This document shows, piece after piece, positions 44,899-53,256 of a stretch of 64,000 bases of DNA. This DNA comes from Lysinibacillus fusiformis (GTDB taxonomy: Bacteria; Bacillota; Bacilli; Bacillales_A; Planococcaceae). A program made the position numbers and the translations under genes. The notes under the pieces are model-generated. The model was not told where the DNA came from and ran no database searches. It saw only the letters and a list, made by a program, of their open reading frames with translations. Every line of letters begins with the position of its first letter. Position 1 is the first letter of the stretch. Location: NCBI GenBank assembly GCA_030027265.1, contig JASENG010000003.1, forward strand, positions 186,001-250,000, read 5' to 3'.

Positions 44899-45798
44899 AT
44901 GAAAAAAAGAAAACTTGGAAGCAGCGAGATCGAAATTTCAGAAATCAGCTTAGGCTGCATGTCCCTTCCAACATCATTAACTGATGCAAAGCCCATTGTC
45001 GAAACAGCCCTTCATTCCGGGGTTAATTATTTTGATACAGCAGACCTTTATGATAAAGGAATAAATGAAGAAATCGTGGGAGAGTTATTAAAGCCTCATC
45101 GACATGAGGTAGTGATTGCAACAAAAGTTGGGAACCGCTGGAATGATGGTGAAGATGGCTGGCATTGGGATCCGTCCCCTTCCCACATTGAAAATGGACT
45201 AAAAATGAGCTTGAAACGTCTTAAAACCGACTATATCGATGTTTATCAGCTACATGGCGGAACAATTGACGATCCATGGGATGAGATTATCGAGACTTTT
45301 GAACGTTTGAAAAAAGAAGGAACTATTCGAGAATACGGTATTTCCTCGATTCGCCCAAATGTGTTTAAACCATTTTTGCAAGGAAGTAACGGGATATCCA
45401 ATATGATGCAATACAGTTTGTTGGATCGCCGTCCTGAAGAATGGTTTGAAGACATTTCAAATACGAACGCTTCTATTGTAACTCGCGGTTCGGTCGCTAA
45501 AGGGCTGCTAACAAATGACTGGCAAAAACGAGTTGAGGCATCAAATGGTTATTTAACTTATTCAAAAGAAGAACTAAAAAAGACTCTATCTGCCCTTCAA
45601 AACGCATATGAAGATATCCATGCACTAAGCATTGCCTATAATTTAAGCCATCAAGTTGTCGCTTCAACAGTCATTGGAGCAAGCTCAAAACAACAATTTC
45701 TAGAAAACCTGGAGGCATACGAAAAGTCGCAATCCATAGGAGACTTTACACCAATACAACAATTAACAAAGAAAGAAGTTTATAGTGAACACCGATGA
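44899..45798 (+). CDS. yqkF: Aldo/keto reductase YqkF
   Basis: NADPH-dependent oxidoreductase of the AKR superfamily, TIM-barrel fold, 299 residues. The catalytic tetrad is visible: Asp and Tyr in NYFDTADLYDKG, Lys in VIATKVGNR and His in VYQLHGGTI. The cofactor end region ASTVIGASSKQQFLENL is present. The start at 44899, after GGAAAGAGGG, is preferred; the longer frame (from 44710) runs through nudF on the opposite strand. Transcribed divergently from nudF and overlapping the VanZ gene. Substrate unknown. Confidence 0.93.
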   Translation: MKKRKLGSSEIEISEISLGCMSLPTSLTDAKPIVETALHSGVNYFDTADLYDKGINEEIVGELLKPHRHEVVIATKVGNRWNDGEDGWHWDPSPSHIENGLKMSLKRLKTDYIDVYQLHGGTIDDPWDEIIETFERLKKEGTIREYGISSIRPNVFKPFLQGSNGISNMMQYSLLDRRPEEWFEDISNTNASIVTRGSVAKGLLTNDWQKRVEASNGYLTYSKEELKKTLSALQNAYEDIHALSIAYNLSHQVVASTVIGASSKQQFLENLEAYEKSQSIGDFTPIQQLTKKEVYSEHR

Positions 45799-46310
45799 AA
45801 AAATATATTATCGCTATTGCAGCAGTTTTAATCTTACTGTTTTGTGTTTCTAGCATGACCTACGAACAGCAAACCATTGTCCCTACTTTACAGAATACGT
45901 TGGAAAATCAACCATTCTATAACTTATTGAGCAAAATTGAAGTAACTTATTGGGGCCAAACCATCTCCGTCGAAACTCGCGGATATTATTACTTCATCGA
46001 GTTTTTAGTTCGAAAAGGACTCCATTTCACTGGTTATGGTTTCATCTCGATTTTATTTTATTTAATGTATCGCAAATTCAAAATCAGATTTGCAGTCGTT
46101 TTTGCCCTTTTAACGACTTTTGCAGTAGCTTCAATGGATGAATTCCGCCAAACCTTTGTAGATGGAAGAACAGGCATCTTCGATGATGTGATCCTAGATA
46201 CGTCAGGTGCGATTACTTTCATGATCGTATTCAAGATCTTTTTTGTACTCTATCAAAAAATAAAAAATCCTTCATTAAGAACCGATAGTGCAAACGAACA
46301 GGGAATGTAA
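45795..46310 (+). CDS. VanZ-like membrane protein
   Basis: VanZ-family integral membrane protein of 171 residues; VanZ relatives confer low-level teicoplanin tolerance in enterococci, but most members have no known role. A signal-like N-terminal helix (about 4-20), the conserved FLVRKGLHFTGYGFISILFYLMYR, and SMDEFRQTFVDGRTGIFDDVILDTSGA (the VanZ motif with Glu, Arg, Asp-Gly-Arg) are clear. The start overlaps the yqkF stop by 4 bp, so the pair forms an operon. No terminator was recognised before the glycine riboswitch. Confidence 0.9.
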   Translation: MKKYIIAIAAVLILLFCVSSMTYEQQTIVPTLQNTLENQPFYNLLSKIEVTYWGQTISVETRGYYYFIEFLVRKGLHFTGYGFISILFYLMYRKFKIRFAVVFALLTTFAVASMDEFRQTFVDGRTGIFDDVILDTSGAITFMIVFKIFFVLYQKIKNPSLRTDSANEQGM

Positions 46311-46526
46311 CATTTCGATGTTATATTCTCTTTTTTTAATTGCTCACATCATTTTGTCATTTTTCATAAAAATCTTATTTTTCACCACATACTAGACCCA
46401 TTTCATTTTTTTGATATAATAACATCTATCAGTGTTTTAGCAGACGAAAGTTTCGTATAAAAGCTGATACTTACTTTTAGAAGGTTTTCATCTATATGAA
46501 AATTTGTTCTAAAACTTAAATTTTAT

Positions 46527-46632
46527 AGCGGTGATTGCTATGGGATAACTATAGCAGGAGCAATTTCTGGAGAGATCGCATTAGCAATGCGACGCCGAAG
46601 GGTTCACAATCTCAGGCAAAAGGACAGAAAAG
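46527..46632 (+). promoter_or_regulatory. Glycine riboswitch (single aptamer plus ghost hairpin)
   Basis: The aptamer at 46564-46630 contains CTGGAGAGATCGC, GACGCCGAAGGG and CTCAGGCAAAAGGACAG, the conserved segments of the glycine (gcvT) motif, with a TTTCTG/CAGAAA closing stem. Upstream, ATTGCT...AGCAAT with inner GCTAT/ATAGC makes a ghost-aptamer hairpin (46534-46565), as in single-aptamer versions. A terminator follows at 46733, and the next gene is an amino-acid permease. Confidence 0.92.
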
Positions 46633-46732
46633 GTAACAACTTAGAAATAAGCTTATTGTTTGAATTTGATTGCAATCATTTTCATATTAATAACGTTTTT
46701 TCACTATTTTCTTTTTGTTATTTTTTAATGTC

Positions 46733-46769
46733 ATGAGATGGGAGCTGTATTCCTATCTCATTTTTTTAT
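46733..46769 (+). terminator. Terminator after the glycine riboswitch
   Basis: ATGAGATGGGA and TCCTATCTCAT pair around a short loop, followed by seven T. It lies 100 bp after the aptamer and may be the regulated element. The remaining 290 bp to the permease contain no further gene. Confidence 0.75.
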
Positions 46770-47060
46770 TTTTTCAGCTATTGTTGTTGATTGATTTGAA
46801 ACTAGTTTTTGGTACTTTTGTGGCTTTTAGGGATATCAGATATTTTGACGGATTACGGTACCTATTTGGCGGAATAAATAAATGATTTCAAGCAGATTTT
46901 CGACATTTTTCTCTGATATGAAACCCAGTCTACTAGCATAAATAAAAACAGATGGTATTTTACATATCGGATTTTGATTATCCGCAAATAAACGTAAAGT
47001 TCTAAATCTATTTCTAGCTTCAAATCAATAGCAAGGCCGCTATTATCAGGGGGCATCAAA

Positions 47061-48401
47061 ATGGAACAGCAAAAATTAAAAAGAGACTTAAAAAACCGCC
47101 ATGTACAGTTGCTTGCAATCGGCGGCACGATTGGGACAGGATTGTTTTTGGGTTCAGGAAAGGCGATCGAAAAAGCCGGACCTTCCATCCTTCTTGTTTA
47201 CATCATCATTGGGATTGCACTATTCTTTGTCATGCGGGCTTTAGGGGAATTACTTCTATCCAACTCCGGCTATCAATCTTTCACTGATTTTGCAACGGTG
47301 TATGTAGGACCTTGGGCAGGATATGTAACTGGCTGGACGTATTGGTTCTGCTGGATCATGACGGCGATGGCGGATATCATTGCAGTTGGCCTATATGTAA
47401 GATACTGGTTTGATATCCCTCAATGGGTGCCTGCTATTTTATGTTTAGTTATTTTACTAGGCTTAAATTTATTAACCGTAAAACTTTTTGGCGAGCTGGA
47501 ATTTTGGTTTGCCTTGATTAAAATTATCACAATCATCGCCTTGATCGCAATCGGAATTATGTTATTAATCATCGGTTTTAGAACGGATGCAGGTGTTGTA
47601 TCAGTGAGCAATCTCTGGGCACACGGCGGTTTCTTCCCAAATGGAATTACCGGCTTCCTGTTCGCATTCCAGATGGTTGTATTCTCCTTTGTGGGGGTTG
47701 AATTAGTCGGGGTGACAGCAGCAGAAACAGCGAACCCTAAAAAAAATATTCCCTCTGCCATAAATAAAATTCCATTTCGAATTTTACTCTTTTACGTAGG
47801 GGCAATCTTCATCATTTTATGTATCAATCCATGGACTGAATTAAGTGCAGCAAGCAGTCCATTTGTACAAGTATTTGCACTTGTCGGCATTCCAGTGGCT
47901 GCTGGCATCATTAACTTTGTCGTGTTAACTTCAGCAGCATCTGCCGGCAATAGCGGACTATTCTCGACAAGCCGAATTTTGTTTAACTTAAGCAGAAACA
48001 AGCAAGCGGGAAAATCATTTGGCAAATTAAATAAAAACGCAGTCCCATCCAATGCGCTCTTTATTTCATCGATTGTCGTATCAGCAGGCGCCCTGTTAAG
48101 TTACGCTATTCCAGATTCAGCGTTCAGCATTGTCACAACAATTAGCGCCATTTGTTTCATATGGGTGTGGAGCATTATTTTAATCTCCCATATTCGCTAT
48201 AAAAAGGTACGTCCAGATTTACACAGAAAATCAAACTTTAAAGCACCATTGACGCCGTTTATAAACTATGTGGTCTTAGCGCTTTTTGTTTTTATCCTGG
48301 TAATCATGTTCGTTTCTGAAGATACAAGAAGAGCCCTGCTCCTCACACCGATATGGTTTATTGTAATCGTCTTTACGTATGCCATTCGAAGAGCAAAATA
48401 G
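47061..48401 (+). CDS. Amino-acid permease, likely glycine/alanine (CycA-like)
   Basis: APC-superfamily amino acid:proton symporter of 446 residues with about 12 helices. The N-terminus LKRDLKNRHVQLLAIGGTIGTGLFLGSG is the substrate loop of the AAT family; PGPSILL-like sequence, GWTYWFCWIMTAMADI, and FAFQMVVFSFVGVELVGVTAAE are conserved CycA/AnsP/GabP-type motifs. A glycine riboswitch in the 750-bp leader points to glycine (with D-alanine and D-serine, as for CycA) as the substrate. The ribosome site AGGGGG precedes the ATG. Next gene yqkE is convergent. Confidence 0.9.
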   Translation: MEQQKLKRDLKNRHVQLLAIGGTIGTGLFLGSGKAIEKAGPSILLVYIIIGIALFFVMRALGELLLSNSGYQSFTDFATVYVGPWAGYVTGWTYWFCWIMTAMADIIAVGLYVRYWFDIPQWVPAILCLVILLGLNLLTVKLFGELEFWFALIKIITIIALIAIGIMLLIIGFRTDAGVVSVSNLWAHGGFFPNGITGFLFAFQMVVFSFVGVELVGVTAAETANPKKNIPSAINKIPFRILLFYVGAIFIILCINPWTELSAASSPFVQVFALVGIPVAAGIINFVVLTSAASAGNSGLFSTSRILFNLSRNKQAGKSFGKLNKNAVPSNALFISSIVVSAGALLSYAIPDSAFSIVTTISAICFIWVWSIILISHIRYKKVRPDLHRKSNFKAPLTPFINYVVLALFVFILVIMFVSEDTRRALLLTPIWFIVIVFTYAIRRAK

Positions 48402-48413
48402 TTGGGGACTAAA

Positions 48414-48448
48414 AAGCAGCACTTCACAAAAAATGAGTGCTGCTTTTA
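48414..48448 (+). terminator. Terminator of the permease gene
   Basis: AAAGCAGCACT and AGTGCTGCTTT form the stem, followed by TTATTT, 13 bp past the permease stop. Confidence 0.85.
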
Positions 48449-48532
48449 TTTGGGTGGAGTCAGGTGGAAATGTCGGGATTCACACAATTATGCACACTTC
48501 TTCCAACCAATGCATACCAGGCGCCAAATCCT

Positions 48533-48796
48533 CTAAAACTTCGAACCCTGATCTCCGAATTTCTCTAGTAATTCTTCAAAGCTCATATTTTTCTCGCGCT
48601 GTTTACGTTCAAAAGCCAATCTTGCTTGGCGCTCTTCTTCCTTCGCCTGTTCTTCCTCAACCAAGCTTTTTTTCGCAGCTTTCAGTTTCGCAAGAACATC
48701 CCCATTCAGCTGATCTTGCAAGGTTAATGCATCTTCATTCTTTTGAGATTTTGAAGGCGCGGCTTGCTGCTGGCCTTGTTTTCTCTTTTTCCCCAT
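48533..48796 (-). CDS. yqkE: YqkE-like basic protein
   Basis: Small protein of 87 residues with a very basic start (MGKKRKQGQQQ), a charged helical centre rich in Lys, Glu, Ala and Arg (KLKAAKKSLVEEEQAKEEERQARLAFERKQREKN) and the end FEELLEKFGDQGSKF. Size, composition and place between the permease region and yqkD match YqkE of B. subtilis (also DUF3886-type). Likely to be a coiled-coil protein of unknown function. Single gene; the 322 bp between it and yqkD hold only AT-rich promoter sequence with no recognised regulatory element. Confidence 0.82.
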   Translation of the reverse strand: MGKKRKQGQQQAAPSKSQKNEDALTLQDQLNGDVLAKLKAAKKSLVEEEQAKEEERQARLAFERKQREKNMSFEELLEKFGDQGSKF

Positions 48797-49118
48797 TTAT
48801 GTTCACCTACTTCAACTTTCTTCATTCATCATCTATTTTAACATGGTTCACTCCTATTTCGCGATTTTCATCAATCACAAACATCAGGTAACAAAGTTAC
48901 AAAGATTCACTCTTCCAAGGATACTTGCGTAATATAATAATAATCATCCTCATTTTCATTATGCTGCCACTCTTTGCTTCATTTATCGAAAATCATTTTT
49001 TAGGCTCGGCATTTCATTTCTTATCTTTATTAATTAGTTAATTATAGTGATACAATTATAATATTAGTGAATATTGTCATACGTTTGTAAGATACTACTG
49101 TAGAATCGAGGTGTTTTT

Positions 49119-50129
49119 ATGAAACGAAAAAAATTTTTATGGGCTTCAAGTATTGTTACGACTTTTCTCTCCACGGGTGCTGCAATCTTCGGATTTGTTG
49201 TGACCAATCAACTTATGTACATCAAAAAGAAAGATGTTGATTTTATAATGCATCGTGAATTAAAAGCACAACGTTTTGATCAAAACTGGTTTAATCAATG
49301 TCCAAAGGAAGAGCTAAGTATTGATTCTCCCAATGGCTATCCTATAAAAGGCATTTTCCTAAAGCCTCTTGAAACAAAAAATACCATTATCATCTGTCAC
49401 GGCGTTACTGAAAATAAAATCAGCATGGTCAAATATGCACGGATGTTCGAAAGACTCGGCTTCAACACCTTTGTTTTTGACCACAGACGTCATGGAGATT
49501 CAGGCGGCAAAACGACGAGCTATGGCTACTATGAAAAATTTGATTTGGCAGCTGTCGTACAAACAGTAAAATCCATTGTTGGCGAAAAAGCGCTAATCGG
49601 AATCCAAGGAGAATCCATGGGCGCAGCAAGCATGATTTTATATGCAGGGTTAATTGAAGACGGGGCAGACTTTTATATCGCTGATTGCGGCTTTTCCAAC
49701 TTCTCCGAGCTGATTTCCCAAATTATGTTGAAAGCAACACATCTGCGGTCAAAAATCCCCCTTCATCTAGCTAATATCTTTCTTCGCTTGCGGGATGGCT
49801 ATACATTCAAAAGTGTCACACCGAAGGAAGCTGTCAAAAACATTGCCTCTCCTGTGCTATTTATTCATAGTTTAGGGGATGACTTCATCCTACCTTACAT
49901 GACTGAGGAAATGTATGAAGAAAAAGAAGGACCAAAAATGATCAAATTATTCGAAAAAGGCGGCCATGCCGAATCCTTCAACGAAAACCAGCTAGCATAC
50001 GAAAAAACCGTTGAAGAATTTATAGAGAATTATGTCTATAAAAATGGAAGCGAAACGGTTCCCATTCCTCTAGATGGAAAACACGTTGAATCAACTGAAC
50101 TTCCGCTCGATGAAAAAGAAATCTCCTAA
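49119..50129 (+). CDS. yqkD: Alpha/beta hydrolase YqkD
   Basis: Membrane-anchored serine hydrolase of 336 residues. A hydrophobic N-terminal helix (about 6-30) anchors a fold with HGVTENKISMVKYARMFERLGFNTFVFDHRRHGDSGG (oxyanion hole and strand), nucleophile elbow GIQGESMGAA (Ser), Asp in FIHSLGDDFI, and catalytic His in KGGHAESF. Similar to B. subtilis YqkD; the biological substrate is unknown. The C-terminal 30 residues are hydrophilic and variable. Ends in a strong terminator. Confidence 0.9.
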   Translation: MKRKKFLWASSIVTTFLSTGAAIFGFVVTNQLMYIKKKDVDFIMHRELKAQRFDQNWFNQCPKEELSIDSPNGYPIKGIFLKPLETKNTIIICHGVTENKISMVKYARMFERLGFNTFVFDHRRHGDSGGKTTSYGYYEKFDLAAVVQTVKSIVGEKALIGIQGESMGAASMILYAGLIEDGADFYIADCGFSNFSELISQIMLKATHLRSKIPLHLANIFLRLRDGYTFKSVTPKEAVKNIASPVLFIHSLGDDFILPYMTEEMYEEKEGPKMIKLFEKGGHAESFNENQLAYEKTVEEFIENYVYKNGSETVPIPLDGKHVESTELPLDEKEIS

Positions 50130-50130
50130 A

Positions 50131-50174
50131 AGAAAGAAGCCGTCTCAATCAACCTAGAGACGGCTTCTTTCTTG
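50131..50174. terminator. Bidirectional terminator between yqkD and yneF
   Basis: AGAAAGAAGCCGTCTC and GAGACGGCTTCTTTCT form a 16-bp perfect stem with a 10-base loop, directly after the yqkD stop. Ends yqkD and could also back up yneF. Confidence 0.9.
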
Positions 50175-50194
50175 CGATAAAAACTGCTGCAAAA

Positions 50195-50232
50195 AGCAAA
50201 ACAACAGTTTTGACTTTCGGGAAACTGTTGTT
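50195..50232 (-). terminator. Terminator of yneF
   Basis: AACAACAGTTT and AAACTGTTGTT pair, followed by a T-rich run on the minus strand, 10 bp after the yneF stop. Confidence 0.8.
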
Positions 50233-50241
50233 AGATTACAA

Positions 50242-50463
50242 TTATTTATCTTGTAATTTATTCATTTGTGACATCATTTGACGCACTTGTTTTTCAGATG
50301 GTTTACGTCCCATTTGTGCCATCATCACACGAATCATTTGTTCGTTGATTGGTGGGTTTTCTTTTAAGTATTTCATCATATATTGACGCGCAAAGTAGAA
50401 GCCTAGTGCTACTCCCCCTGCTAATGCTACGATGATAAGTACAATTGCAAGCCATAAATTCAT
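50242..50463 (-). CDS. yneF: UPF0154 membrane protein YneF
   Basis: Small membrane protein of 73 residues. One N-terminal helix (about 4-24, [23 protein letters not shown]) is followed by a conserved cytoplasmic tail ([39 protein letters not shown]) diagnostic of UPF0154/YneF. Function unknown. In B. subtilis it lies directly after sirA (yneE), as here, with a 196-bp gap. The ribosome site GGAGGTAGGCAC precedes the ATG. Confidence 0.95.
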   Translation of the reverse strand: MNLWLAIVLIIVALAGGVALGFYFARQYMMKYLKENPPINEQMIRVMMAQMGRKPSEKQVRQMMSQMNKLQDK

Positions 50464-50659
50464 TTGTGCCTACCTCCTCCACTTTCCTTGATACCACGAA
50501 TCAACTTTATATAAGTTTTATTAAAGGAATCTCTCCAAAACTTATACAAAGATAAACTCTCCATGAAGGATTATACACTAATAACTACATTGTTACTAGT
50601 TATTCAATAGTTTTTTCTAGGAATGTAGGCGATTTCATATAACTTTGGCGCATCTTTAC

Positions 50660-51088
50660 CTAGTAAGAAGCATGCTTGATCGGTTTAAGCCAACCACATT
50701 CGGAATCCTCTGCATTAAATGCAATGAACGAATCATTCATTTGACTTAGGCTATGGAACAAATCCAAATCCAACATCCGTGAGCCTTCGCAAATCGCTTC
50801 AATATGAAACTTACATACTTTTATTTTCAAACCACCTTTAAATTGGTGTTCAAATTTCAAATATTCATCCACCTTTTGGATAGTCGGAAAACTTTTCTTT
50901 AAATGATCGTAAAGTGCACCTTGTACCATTCTTCCTTCAATCGGTTCACAGAGATAGCTAAGCTGCTTGCTAACAGAGGACTCGAGAGCTTGCTCTTTAG
51001 TCGATACCATTTCAAGAAGCTGTCTTTCTCTTCCAAATACGAATGATTGATATTGTTTCTTTATATTAAATATTGAATAGATTCTCAT
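50660..51088 (-). CDS. sirA: SirA, sporulation inhibitor of DnaA
   Basis: Spo0A-induced protein that binds DnaA domain I and stops new replication rounds when sporulation begins. The 142 residues share the family pattern: an N-terminal YSIFNIKKQYQSFVFGRERQLLEM, the loop LCEPI, and a C-terminal FIAFNAEDSECGWLKPIKH (B. subtilis ends FDFNSKRYGWLNPVK). Length is close to the 148 residues of B. subtilis YneE. Its usual upstream neighbour tkt is 8 kb away because of the lia/sco insertion. The ATG has AGGAGGACG before it. Confidence 0.88.
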   Translation of the reverse strand: MRIYSIFNIKKQYQSFVFGRERQLLEMVSTKEQALESSVSKQLSYLCEPIEGRMVQGALYDHLKKSFPTIQKVDEYLKFEHQFKGGLKIKVCKFHIEAICEGSRMLDLDLFHSLSQMNDSFIAFNAEDSECGWLKPIKHASY

Positions 51089-51352
51089 CTTACGTCCTCC
51101 TCTCTATAAATTCATTATAAGAGAAAGATTTCAAATATTTTGTCAAAGGGTGTCCGAACTCTACTTCTTTTTTTGTCAAATTACGGTGAAAACTACATTT
51201 CGTTCACTTTACCTAGAGTCACTCAGCCTTGAGACCTAGCGAAAAATGCAATTCGAGGCCGTTTTAAGAAATTAGTTGTGAGAGTAACATAAAGGTATCA
51301 GAAGAGCACGATAAAGTTTCTCAAAAACAGAGAAAAATCGCTAGCTTTTCTA

Positions 51353-51385
51353 ACTGATATCCGAAAAATCTCATTTCATATCAGT
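51353..51385 (+). promoter_or_regulatory. Inverted repeat before liaI
   Basis: ACTGATAT and ATATCAGT are separated by 17 bp directly before the liaI ribosome site. It may be a leader hairpin or part of the LiaR control region. The 264 bp upstream of it (51089-51352) carry no other recognised element. Confidence 0.4.
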
Positions 51386-51408
51386 GCCAAGAAAGGAGCT
51401 AGAAAAAA

Positions 51409-51765
51409 ATGAAAAAATTATTCTTTTTAGTTGTCGGCGTTATCGCAGCAATCGTTGCCCTTAGCATGTTAGGGCCACTTGTCGGATTTGCATTCTCTGC
51501 ATTATTGGTTTATTTAGGGATGCACTACTACATCAAAGCAAAATCAGGTTTTGGAAAAGTATTTTGGGTGATTGTTGGATTAATGGGTGTATTTTCAGCG
51601 ATTTCGAACATCCCAGCGTTAGTTGGTCTTGCGGCAATATTTCTTATGTTTGTTCTATATAAAAAATGGAACAATGAAGAGGTTTCATTTAGCAGATCAA
51701 AAGTGATAAAAGAAGACGATCCATTTACAAACTTTGAAACAGAATGGGCTAAACTTACAAAATAA
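51409..51765 (+). CDS. LiaI-like small membrane protein
   Basis: Protein of 118 residues with three hydrophobic helices (about 3-25, 28-40 and 50-85) and a charged C-terminal tail (KKWNNEEVSFSRSK). It occupies the liaI position, directly before the PspA/LiaH gene, and should act as the membrane anchor for LiaH under envelope stress. Sequence resembles the Listeria-type LiaI proteins (lmo0954 class) rather than B. subtilis LiaI. The ribosome site AAAGGAGC precedes the ATG. Stop and pspA start are 21 bp apart, one operon. Confidence 0.75.
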   Translation: MKKLFFLVVGVIAAIVALSMLGPLVGFAFSALLVYLGMHYYIKAKSGFGKVFWVIVGLMGVFSAISNIPALVGLAAIFLMFVLYKKWNNEEVSFSRSKVIKEDDPFTNFETEWAKLTK

Positions 51766-51785
51766 AATTTGAGGAGAGATTTAAA

Positions 51786-52430
51786 ATGGTAGGATTATTA
51801 AAAAGATTTAGATATACAATTGAGGCAGATTTACACCAATTATTCGATAAAAAAGATAGCAAAAATCCAATTGCGATGCTAAATCAATACATTCGCGAAG
51901 CAGAGAAACAAACTGAGCAAACTGGTAAATTACTTCAGCGTCAAGCACAATTAAAAGAACAGCTGCAAAGCGAATTAAAAGAAACAACAGCAATGCTAGA
52001 AAAAAGAACAAAGCAATTACAATTAGCTGAACAGGCAAATGAAGCTGAATTAGTAGCTTTTGCTGCTCAAGAAGTCGAATCTTACAACACGCGTCAATTG
52101 ACTTTAGTAAATTCGATTGAACAGTCGAACAAAGAATTTGTAGAGCTTGAGCAAAAATTCGAGACAATGAAGCACAAGATCAAGGATATGAAGGTTCGCC
52201 AGCTTCAACTGATGGGCAAAGAAAATGTAACACGCGCACACCATAAAATGGATGAAGTTTTAAAAGCGAAAGAGGAATCAGATTTTGACGATCTTTCCTC
52301 TTATATCGAAACTTTGGCTGATAAAATCGAAAAGGATTATGACCGAACACAGCTGGAAGCACGCCTTGCAAGCCTGGAAAAAGCAAACCCAGCAGCAGCT
52401 AGTATTGAATTGAAGAAAGATGAGGCATAA
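51786..52430 (+). CDS. liaH: PspA/IM30-family protein, LiaH-like
   Basis: Peripheral membrane stress protein of 214 residues that oligomerises to protect the cell membrane. Begins LLKRFRYTIEADLHQLFDKKDSKNPIAMLNQYIREAEKQTEQTGKLLQRQ, the PspA N-terminal amphipathic region, followed by long coiled-coil helices rich in Gln, Glu and Lys to residue 170. Context with LiaI and LiaF/S/R identifies it as LiaH. In B. subtilis liaIH is the main target of LiaR in response to bacitracin and other lipid-II-cycle antibiotics. Confidence 0.9.
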   Translation: MVGLLKRFRYTIEADLHQLFDKKDSKNPIAMLNQYIREAEKQTEQTGKLLQRQAQLKEQLQSELKETTAMLEKRTKQLQLAEQANEAELVAFAAQEVESYNTRQLTLVNSIEQSNKEFVELEQKFETMKHKIKDMKVRQLQLMGKENVTRAHHKMDEVLKAKEESDFDDLSSYIETLADKIEKDYDRTQLEARLASLEKANPAAASIELKKDEA

Positions 52431-52479
52431 ATTTAGCCAAGGGAAATCGTAAATTGCATCTATGAAGGCGATTGAATCA

Positions 52480-52488
52480 TGCTATAAT
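52480..52488 (+). promoter_or_regulatory. Possible extended -10 promoter before liaF
   Basis: TGCTATAAT is an extended -10 element between liaH and liaF, before the hairpin at 52498. A second promoter for liaFSR would fit the B. subtilis situation, where liaGFSR has weak constitutive expression; no good -35 is visible. Confidence 0.4.
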
Positions 52489-52497
52489 CGGTAGTGT

Positions 52498-52534
52498 TGG
52501 GAGAAGGCAAATTGAGTCTTCTCCCAAGGTTTTG
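52498..52534 (+). terminator. Attenuating hairpin between liaH and liaF
   Basis: TTGGGAGAAG and CTTCTCCCAA form a 10-bp stem with a 10-base loop, followed by only a short TTTT. It should partly stop liaIH transcripts, giving high liaIH and low liaFSR. Confidence 0.7.
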
Positions 52535-52578
52535 TATAGAGTAGACACTCTTCAACTAGAGGAAAAGGAGGAACCGCT

Positions 52579-53256
52579 TTGAACAGATTCAGTACGAACC
52601 AATTAACGTTTATTTCGATTGCTGTTATATTGATTGTGTTCGTTGAGCTTACAATTTTTAATAATGACAGCACCTTTTTAATTATTTTCGGGTCCCTTCT
52701 ACTATATTATAGTTTTTCCAAAAACAAGAAATATTTATTTTGGAGTGGCTGCTTCCTAATATTCCTTGCGATTTTATCGATTTGGAGTTTACGTCTACTA
52801 ATTGTCGGAGTTTTAATTTACATATTATATAAACACGTTACAAAAGAACAAAAAGTTGTGACAATCAATGCACACCCACTTGAAGCAAAAGTAGAGAAAA
52901 ATAATCTCATCGGGAATACCGCTTCCCCTCTTGATAGCTACAAATGGGAAGATATTCACCTGCAGAAATTTATCGGCGACATTTCGCTCGATTTAACGGA
53001 TACGATTTTGCCCGCTGGAACTTCCGTGATGACAATCCGCCAATCCATCGGGAAAGTGACAATTGTATTGCCTTACGAAATCCCTTTCCGTCTGCAGTAT
53101 TCTACAATCCTAGGAGAAGCAAAAATTTTAGGAAATAGTAAACGATTAATCAATGAAAAACTAATTTTCGAGGATGGAGACGCACAGGATGCCAAACGCA
53201 AATTGGTAATCCATGTAGCGACTTGGCTAGGTGACGTGGAGGTGATCCGTAAATGA
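52579..53256 (+). CDS. liaF: LiaF, negative regulator of LiaRS
   Basis: Membrane protein that keeps LiaS inactive without stress. The 225 residues have about four N-terminal helices (10-95) and a C-terminal cytoplasmic LiaF domain (about 130-225) with the pattern WEDIHLQKFIGDISLDLTDTILPAGTSVMTIRQSIGKVTIVLPYEIPF. It overlaps liaS by 4 bp. Ribosome site AAAGGAGG and a TTG start are seen at 52579. Assigned by domain and operon context. Confidence 0.92.
   Translation: MNRFSTNQLTFISIAVILIVFVELTIFNNDSTFLIIFGSLLLYYSFSKNKKYLFWSGCFLIFLAILSIWSLRLLIVGVLIYILYKHVTKEQKVVTINAHPLEAKVEKNNLIGNTASPLDSYKWEDIHLQKFIGDISLDLTDTILPAGTSVMTIRQSIGKVTIVLPYEIPFRLQYSTILGEAKILGNSKRLINEKLIFEDGDAQDAKRKLVIHVATWLGDVEVIRK

Noticed and set aside
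51808-52167. 119-codon minus-strand ORF within pspA
   Set aside because: Shadow of the coiled-coil liaH gene on the opposite strand; its composition follows the pspA codons.
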